This document shows, in pieces, positions 10,151 to 17,246 of a DNA stretch of 19,516 nucleotides. The position numbers were made by a program, and so were the translations under genes. The DNA is from Saccoglossus kowalevskii. Taxonomy: Eukaryota > Hemichordata > Enteropneusta > Harrimaniidae. Location of the stretch: NCBI RefSeq assembly GCF_000003605.2, contig NW_003148437.1:1-19516 (forward strand), in the 5' to 3' direction. The notes beneath the pieces are model-generated. The model was given only the letters and a program-made list of their open reading frames with translations. It had not been told where the DNA came from and made no database searches. Every line of letters starts with the position of its first letter. Within the stretch, counting starts at the first letter, position 1.

Positions 10151-11568
10151 GGCATGCACTATGTTCACATCTGACTCGTATTTTTATGCTGAAGACATGC
10201 ACTATGTTCACATCTGAATAGAATTTTTGTGCTGAAGACATGCACTATGTTTACATCTGAAGAGAATAGTTATGCTGATGACATGCACTATGTTTATATC
10301 TGAATAGAAATGTTACGCTGAAGACATGCACTATGTTCACATCCGAATCGTATTGTTATGCCGAAGACATGCACTATGTTCACATCTGACGTGTATTGTT
10401 ATGCTGCAGACATGCGCTATGTTCACATCTTACTCGTATTTTTATGCTGATGACATGCACTATGTCCACATATGACGCGTATCGTTATGCTGAAGACATG
10501 CACTATGTTCACATCTGACTCATATTGTTATGCTGAGGACATGCACTATGTTCACATCTGAATAGAACTGTTATGCTAACGACATGCACTATGTTCACAT
10601 CTGAATAGAATTGTTGTGCTGAAGACATGCACTATGTTTACATCTGAATAGAATTGTTATGCTGAAGACAAGCATTATGTTCACATCTGAATATAATTTT
10701 GTGCAGAAGACATGCACTATGTTCACATCTGATAAGTATGTTTATGCTGAAGACATGGACTATGTTCACATCTGGCTCGTATTGTTATGCTGAAGACATG
10801 CACTATGGTCACATCTGAATATAATTGTTGTGCTGAAGACACGCACTATGTTCACATCTGATAAGTATGTTTATGCTGAAGACATGCACTATGTTCACAT
10901 CTGGATAGAATTGTTAAGCTGAAGACATGCACTATGTTCACATCTCAATAGAATTGCTGTGCTGAAGACATGCACTATGTTCATATCTGAATAGAATTGT
11001 TATGCTGAAGACATGCACTATGTTCACATCTGAATAGTATTGTTGTGCTGAAGACATGCAATATGTTTACATCTGAATAGAATAGTTATGCTGATGACAT
11101 GCACTATGTTCACATCCGACTCGTATTGTTATGCTGAAGACATGCACTATGTTTACATCTGAATAGAAATGTTACGCTGAAGACATGCACTATGTTCACA
11201 TCTGAATAGAATTGTTGTGCTGAAGACATGCACTATGTTTACATCTGAATAGAATTGTTATGCTGAAGACATGCATTATGTTCACATCTGAATATAATTG
11301 TTGTGCTGAAGACACGCACTATGTTCACATCTGATAAGTATGTTTATGCTGAAGACATGGACTATGTTCACATCTGGCTCGTATTGTTATGCTGAAGACA
11401 TGCACTATGGTCACATCTGAATATAATTGTTATGCTGAAGACACGCACTATATTCACATCTGATAAGTATGTTTATGCTGAAGACATGCACTATGTTCAC
11501 ATCTGGATAGAATTGTTATGCTGAAGACATGCACTATGTTTACATTTGAATAGAATTGTTAAGCTGAA
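10151..11568. repeat. Large tandem duplication, unit B (33 monomers, one base short)
   Basis: Second copy of unit A. The offset to unit A is 1,333 bases up to about 10620, then 1,418 bases, because two extra monomers (10621-10706) are present and one base is missing near 10699 (TATAATTTTGTGC). The copy ends where TTAAGCTGAAGAC replaces TTAAGCTGATGGC at the A/B junction. Its last part continues into the block shared with 13461-14406. Confidence 0.88.
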
Positions 11569-12170
11569 GACATGCACTATGTTCACATCTCAATAGAATT
11601 GCTGTGCTGAAGACATGCACTATGTTCATATCTGAATAGAATTGTTATGCTGAAGACATGCACTATGTTCACATCTGAATAGTATTGTTGTGCTGAAGAC
11701 ATGCAATATGTTTACATCTGAATAGAATAGTTATGCTGATGACATGCACTATGTTCACATCCGACTCGTATTGTTATGATGAAGACATGCACTATGTTTA
11801 TATCTGAATAGAAATGTTACGCTGAAGACATGCACTATGTTCACATCCGAATCGTATTGTTATGCCGAAGACATGCACTATGTTCACATCTGACGCGTAT
11901 TGCTATGCTGCAGACATGCGCTATGTTCACATCTGACTCATATTGTTATGCTGAGGACATGCGCTATGTTCACATCTGACTCATATTGTTATGCTAAAGA
12001 CATGCACTATGTTCACATCTGAATCGTATTTTTATGCAGAAGACATGTACTATGTTCACATCTGACGCGTATTGTTATGCTGCAGACATGCGCTATGTTC
12101 ACATCTGACTCGTATTTTTATGCTGAAGACATGTACTATGTTCACATCCGATTCTTATTGTTATGCTGAT

Positions 12171-12256
12171 GACATGCACTGTGATCACATCTGACTCGTA
12201 TTGTTATGCCGAAGACATGCACTATGTTCACATCTGATGCATATTATTTTGCTGAA
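12171..12256. repeat. Contracted cassette B (two of four monomers)
   Basis: The first monomer with its palindrome (12180-12189) is followed directly by the last (GATGCATATTATTTTGC). The CAGACTCG and GAAATGTTCTG monomers between them are gone. This is a clean 86-base in-register deletion. Confidence 0.85.
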
Positions 12257-12385
12257 GACATGCACTATGTTCACATCTGACTCGTATTTTTATGCTGAAT
12301 ACATGCACTATGTTCACATCTGACTCATATTGTTATGCTGAGGACATGCACTATGTTCACATCTGAATAGAATTATTGTGCTGCA

Positions 12386-12557
12386 GATACGCAGTATGTT
12401 CACATCTGATTCGTATTTTTATGCTGAAGACATGGACTATATTCACATCTGTCTCATATTGTTATGCCGAAGACGTGCACTATGGTCACATCCGACTCGC
12501 ATTGTTATGCTGAAGACATGCGCTATGTTCACATCTGACTCGCATTGTTATGCTGAA
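12386..12557. repeat. Cassette A, copy 5
   Basis: The first monomer begins GATACGCAG after CTGCA, creating a PstI site (CTGCAG) not present in other copies. The fourth monomer has TGACTCGCATTG instead of TGTCTCGCATTG. Confidence 0.88.
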
Positions 12558-12772
12558 GACATGCACTATGTTCACATCTGACGCGTATTGTTATGCTAAA
12601 GACATGCACTATGTTCACATCTGACTCGTATTGTTATGCTGAAGACATGCACTATGTTCACATCTGACGCGTATTGTTATGCTAAAGACATTCACTATGC
12701 TCATATCTGACTCGTATTTTTATGCTGAAGACATGCACTATGTTCACATCAGAATAGAATAGTTATGCTGAA

Positions 12773-13460
12773 GACATGCACCATGTTCACATCTGGATAG
12801 AATTGTTATGCTGAAGACATGCACTATGTTTACATTTGAATAGAATTGTTAAGCTGAAGACATGTACTATGTTCACATCTCAATAGAATTGTTGTGCTGA
12901 AGACATGCACTATGTTCACATCTGGATAGAATTGTTATGCTGAAGACATGCACTATGTTTACATTTGAATAGAATTGTTAAGCTGAAGACATGCACTATG
13001 TTTATATCTGAATAGAACTGTTATGCTAAAGACATGCACTATGTTCACATCTGAATAGAATTGTTGTGCTGAAGACATGCACTATGTTCACATCTGAATA
13101 GAATTGTTGTGCTGTAGACATGCACTATGTTTACATCTGAATAGAATTGTTATTCTGAAGACATGCACTATGTTCACATCTGACTCGTATTGTTATGCTG
13201 AAGAGATGCACTATGTTCACATCTGACGCGTATTGTTATGCTAAAGACATTCACTATGTTCACATCTGACTCGTATTTTTATGCTGAAGACATGCACTAT
13301 GTTCACATCAGAATAGAATTGTTGTGCTAAAGACATGCACTATGTTTACATCTGAATAGTATAGTTATGCTGAAGACATGCACCATGTTCACATCTGGAT
13401 AGAATTGTTATGCTGAAGACATGCACTATGTTTACATTTGAATAGAATTGTTAAGCTGAA
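12773..13460. repeat. Block repeated at 14837 and, in part, at 14407
   Basis: Sixteen monomers beginning with the rare GACATGCACCATG unit, which recurs at 13375 and 14837. 12773-13115 matches 14837-15179 at an offset of 2,064 bases (48 monomers). 13116-13460 matches 14578-14922 at 1,462 bases (34 monomers), including the private GAAGAGATG at 13203/14665 and GTTATTCTGAAG at about 13147/14609. Confidence 0.87.
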
Positions 13461-14406
13461 GACATGTACTATGTTCACATCTGGATGGAATTGTTAAGCT
13501 GAAGTCATGCACTATGTTCACATCTCAATAGAATTGCTGTGCTGAAGACATTCACTATGTTCGTATCTGAATAGAATTGTTATGCTGAAGACATGCACTA
13601 TGTTCACATCTGAATAGTATTGTTGTGCTGAAGATATGCAATATGTTTACACCTGAATAGAATAGTTATGCTGATGACATGCACTATGTTCACATCCGAC
13701 TCGTATTGTTATGCTGAAGACATGCACTATGTTTACATCTGAATAGAAATGTTACGCTGAAGACATGCACTATGTTCACATCTGAATAGAATTGTTGTGC
13801 TGAAGACATGCACTATGTTTACATCTGAATAGAATTGTTATGCTGAAGACATGCATTATGTTCACATCTGAATATAATTATTGTGCTGAAGACACGCACT
13901 ATGTTCACATCTGATAAGAATGTTTATGCTGAAGACATGGACTATGTTCACATCTGGCTCGTATTGTTATGCTGAAGACATGCACTATGGTCACATCTGA
14001 ATATAATTGTTATGCTGAAGACACGCACTATATTCACATCTGATAAGTATGTTTATGCTGAAGACATGCACTATGTTCACATCTGGATAGAATTGTTATG
14101 CTGAAGACATGCACTATGTTTACATTTGAATAGAATTGTTAAGCTGAAGACATGCACTATGTTCACATCTCAATAGAATTGCTGTGCTGAAGACATGCAC
14201 TATGTTCATATCTGAATAGAATTGTTATGCTGAAGACATGCACTATGTTCACATCTGAATAGTACTGTTGTGCTGAAGACATCCAATATGTTTACATCTG
14301 AATAGAATAGTTATGCTGATGACATGCACTATGTTCACATCCGACTCGTATTGTTATGATGAAGACATGCACTATGTTTATATCTGAATAGAAATGTTAC
14401 GCTGAA
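13461..14406. repeat. 22-monomer copy of 10881-11826
   Basis: Matches 10881-11826 at an offset of exactly 2,580 bases (60 monomers). In the final two thirds (13681-14400) I count about five mismatches: AATTATTGTG, ATAAGAATG, TAGTACTG and GACATCCAATATG account for them. The first third is more diverged. Its edges are sharp: the monomer after 14406 is CTGGATAG type here but CCGAATCG type at 11827. Confidence 0.9.
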
Positions 14407-15223
14407 GACATGCACTATGTTCACATCTGGATAGAATTGTTATGCTGAAGACATGCACTATGTTTACATTTGAATAGAATTGTTAAGCTGAAGACATGCA
14501 CTATGTTTATATCTGAATAGAATTGTTGTGCTGAAGACATGCACTATGTTCACATCTGAATAGAATTGTTGTGCTGTAGACATGCACTATGTTTACATCT
14601 GAATAGCATTGTTATTCTGAAGACATGCACTATGTTCACATCTGACTCGTATTGTTATGCTGAAGAGATGCACTATGTTCACATCTGACGCGTATTGTTA
14701 TGCTAAAGACATTCACTATGTTCACATCTGACTCGTATTTTTATGCTGAAGACATGCACTATGTTCACATCAGAATAGAATTGTTGTGCTAAAGACATGC
14801 ACTATGTTTACATCTGAATAGTATAGTTATGCTGAAGACATGCACCATGTTCACATCTGGATAGAATTGTTATGCTGAAGACATGCACTATGTTTACATT
14901 TGAATAGAATTGTTAAGCTGAAGACATGTACTATGTTCACATCTCAATAGAATTGTTGTGCTGAAGACATGCACTATGTTCACATCTGGATAGAATTGTT
15001 ATGCTGAAGACATGCACTATGTTTACATTTGAATAGAATTGTTAAGCTGAAGACATGCACTATGTTTATATCTGAATAGAACTGTTATGCTAAAGACATG
15101 CACTATGTTCACATCTGAATAGAATTGTTGTGCTGAAGACATGCACTATGTTCACATCTGAATAGAATTGTTGTGCTGTAGACATGCACTATGTTTGCAT
15201 CTGAATAGAATTGTTATGCTGAA
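14407..15223. repeat. Second copy of the 12773-13460 block family
   Basis: Nineteen monomers. 14407-14922 follows 12902-13460 with one monomer lost, and 14837-15223 follows 12773 onward. Together with the two preceding blocks this gives an interleaved order (block X, inserted copy of 10881-11826, block X again), as expected from a duplication of about 34 monomers. Confidence 0.86.
14493..14535. repeat. Chimeric monomer replacing two parental monomers
   Basis: It begins as the TTTATATC monomer at 12988 and ends GAATTGTTGTGCTGAA as in the next parental monomer, 13031. The parental pair also carries GAACTGTTATGCTAAA, which is missing here. The result is an in-register loss of one 43-base unit. 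Confidence 0.78.
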
Positions 15224-15782
15224 GACATGCGGTATGTTCACATCTGAATATAATTGTTGTGCTGAAGACACGCACTATGTTCATATCTGATAAGTATGTT
15301 TATGCTGAAGACATGGACTATGTTCACATCTGGCTCGTATTGTTATGCTGAAGACATGCACTATGGTCACATCCGACTCGCATTGTTATGCTGAAGACAT
15401 GCACTATGTTCACATCAGACGCGTATTGTTATGCTAAAGACATGCACTATGTTCACATCTGACTCGTATTTTTATGCTGAAGACATGCACTATGTTCACA
15501 TCTGAATAGAATTGTTGCGCTGTAGTCATGCACTATGTTCATATCTGAATAGAATTGTTATGCTGAAGACATGTACTATGTTCACATCTGAATAGAATTG
15601 TTGTGCTGAAGACCATGCACTGTGCTCACATCTGAATAGAATAGTTAAGCTGAAGACATGCACTATGGTCACATCTGAATATAATTGTTGTGCGAAGACA
15701 CGCACTATGTTCACATCTGATAAGTATGTTTATGCTGAAGACATGCACTATGTTCACATCCGAATGGTATTGTTATGCTGAA
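15224..15782. repeat. Array segment upstream of the degenerate island
   Basis: Thirteen monomers. Order: TATAATTG, GATAAGTATG, GGACTATG/GGCTCG, CCGACTCGC, GACGCG, GTATTTTT, GTTGCGCTGTA, TTCATATC, GTTGTG, TTAAGC with GTGCTCAC, TATAATTG, GATAAGTATG, CCGAATGG. The beginning resembles 8560-8870. One extra C (GACCATGC, 15611) and one missing T (GTGCGAAGAC, 15691) cancel, restoring register. Twelve of these monomers are the template order for the island that follows. Confidence 0.85.
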
Positions 15783-16169
15783 GACCTGCACTATGTTTTA
15801 ATTTGAATATAATTGTTGTGGTGAAGACCCGCACTATGTTCACATTTGATAAGTATGTTTATGGTGAAGACATGCAATAGGTTCACATTTGAATTGTATT
15901 TTTATGGTGAAGACATGCCATATGTTTACATTTGAATAGAATTGTTGAGGTGGAGACATGCAATATGTTTATATTTGAATTGAATTGTTATGGTGAAGAC
16001 ATGCAATAAGTTCACATTTGAATAGAATTGTTGTGGTGAAGACATGCCCTGTGGTCACATTTGAATAGAATAGTTAAGCTGAAGACCTGCACTAAGGTCA
16101 CATTTGAATATAATTGTTGTGGTGAAGACACGCACTATGTTCACATCTGATTAGTATGTTTATGCTGAA
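15783..16169. repeat. Degenerate satellite island, mutated copy of 15224-15739
   Basis: Nine monomers whose order matches 15224-15739 with three monomers (15310-15438) removed: TATAATTG, GATAAGTATG, GTATTTTT, GTTGAG, TTATAT, GTTGTG, TTAAGC, TATAATTG, GATTAGTATG. The first eight have TTTG where the family has TCTG, and seven of these have GGTGAA or GGTGGA where it has GCTGAA. I count 39 substitutions against the family base; 36 make the base identical to its 5' neighbour, for example gCt to gGt, tCt to tTt and aCt to aAt. All monomers keep 43 bases. The likeliest cause is a base-calling or consensus error; local dislocation mutagenesis is the alternative. Confidence 0.85.
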
Positions 16170-16772
16170 GACATGCACTATGTTCACATCAGAATAGAAT
16201 TGTTAAGCTGAAGACATGCACTATGTTCACATCTGAATAGAATAGTTATGCTGAAGACATGCACTATTTCACATCTGGATAGAATTGTTATGCTGAAGAC
16301 ATGCACTATGTTTACATTTGAATAGAATTGTTAAGCTGAAAGACATGCACTATGTTCACATCTCAATAGAATTGTTGTGCTGAAGACATGCACTATGTTC
16401 ATATCTGAATAGAATTTGTTATGCTGAAGACATGCACTATGTTCACATCTGAATAGAATTGTTGTGCTGAAGACATACAATATGTTTACATCTGAATAGA
16501 ATACTTATGCTGATGACATGCACTATGTTCACATCCGACTCGTATTGTTATGCTGAAGACATGCACTATGTTTATATCTGAATAGAAATGTTACGCTGAA
16601 GACATACACTATGTTCACATCCGAATCGTATTGTTATACCGAAGACATGCACTATGTTCACATCTGACGCGTATTGTTATGCTGCAGACATGCGCTATGT
16701 TCACATCTGACTCATATTGTTATGCTGAGGACATGCACTATGTTCACATCTGAATAGAATTATTGTGCTGAA
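16170..16772. repeat. Indel-rich return to the main repeat family
   Basis: Fourteen monomers. Order from about 16210 follows 2080-2620 (TTTTCACATCTGG-like, TTTGAATAG-TAAGC, CTCAATAG, TTCATATC, GACATACAATATG, GAATACTTATG), so this is another copy of the 860-base unit region. Three single-base indels occur within 150 bases: a missing T at about 16268 (CTATTTCAC), an extra A at about 16340 (CTGAAAGAC) and an extra T at about 16415 (GAATTTGTT). Substitution divergence is otherwise low. No gene is visible. Confidence 0.85.
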
Positions 16773-16944
16773 GACACGCAGTATGTTCACATCTGATTCG
16801 TATTTTTATGCTGAAGACATGGACTATATTCACATCTGTCTCATATTGTTATGCCGAAGACGTGCACTATGGTCACATCCGACTCGCATTGTTATGCTGA
16901 AGACATGCGCTATGTTCACATCTGTCTCGCATTGTTATGCTGAA
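16773..16944. repeat. Cassette A, copy 6
   Basis: Matches copy 1 in all diagnostic positions. It is the first member of the 302-base duplication. Confidence 0.9.
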
Positions 16945-17074
16945 GACATGCACTATGTTCACATCAGACTCGTATTTTTATGCCAAAGACATGGACTATG
17001 TTCACATCTGACTCGTATTGTTATGCTGAGGACATGCACAATGTTCACATCTGAATAGAATTATTTGTGCTGAA

Positions 17075-17246
17075 GACACGCAGTATGTTCACATCTGATT
17101 CGTATTTTTATGCTGAAGACATGGACTATATTCACATCTGTCTCATATTGTTATGCCGAAGTCGTGCACTATGGTCACATCCGACTCGCATTGTTATGCT
17201 GAAGACATGCGCTATGTTCACATCTGACTCGCATTGTTATGCTAAA
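17075..17246. repeat. Cassette A, copy 7
   Basis: Second member of the 302-base duplication. The third monomer begins GTCGTGCAC, the fourth has TGACTCGCATTG, and the cassette ends GCTAAA. Confidence 0.88.

Larger units (their letters stand above)
11569..12772. repeat. Array segment with contracted cassette B and cassette A
   Basis: About 28 monomers. The first six complete the block shared with 13461-14406. Two GCGC/GACTCATATTG monomers stand side by side at 11913-11998; the second ends GCTAAA, an ending normally attached to a different monomer, so it looks recombinant. A two-monomer version of cassette B is at 12171-12256 and cassette A at 12386-12557, starting only 215 bases apart instead of 430. 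A CTAAAGACATTCAC marker closes the segment near 12684. No gene is visible. Confidence 0.85.
16773..17246. repeat. 302-base (7-monomer) tandem duplication carrying cassette A twice
   Basis: Cassette A starts at 16773 and again at 17075, 302 bases apart: seven monomers plus one base. The extra base is a T in GAATTATTTGTGC near 17065, where other copies read GAATTATTGTGC. Between the cassettes lie CAGACTCG and GGACTATG monomers not seen in this position elsewhere. The duplication also produces the longest open frame in the window (97 codons, 16765-17058), which I regard as non-coding. Confidence 0.88.

Noticed and set aside
15526-15714. Minus-strand open frame of 62 codons
   Set aside because: It exists because two compensating indels (15613 and 15693) shift the phase of the reverse-strand stops. 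It reads satellite throughout.
15783-16169. Insertion of a foreign element in the array
   Set aside because: Despite about 10% divergence, all nine units keep 43 bases, stay in register and follow the monomer order of the neighbouring segment, so it is satellite and not an insertion.
15783-16169. Strand-biased cytosine deamination (APOBEC/AID-like) as the cause of the island
   Set aside because: Many changes are at C, but they go to T, G or A according to the preceding base, and A and T sites change by the same rule. The neighbour-copy pattern explains more of the changes than C-to-U editing.
16765-17058. Longest open frame, 97 codons, as a possible repeat protein
   Set aside because: It covers cassette A plus CAGACTCG monomers that happen to lack stops. 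It depends on the 302-base duplication, has no ordinary start context, and its sequence is the same translated satellite as the others.
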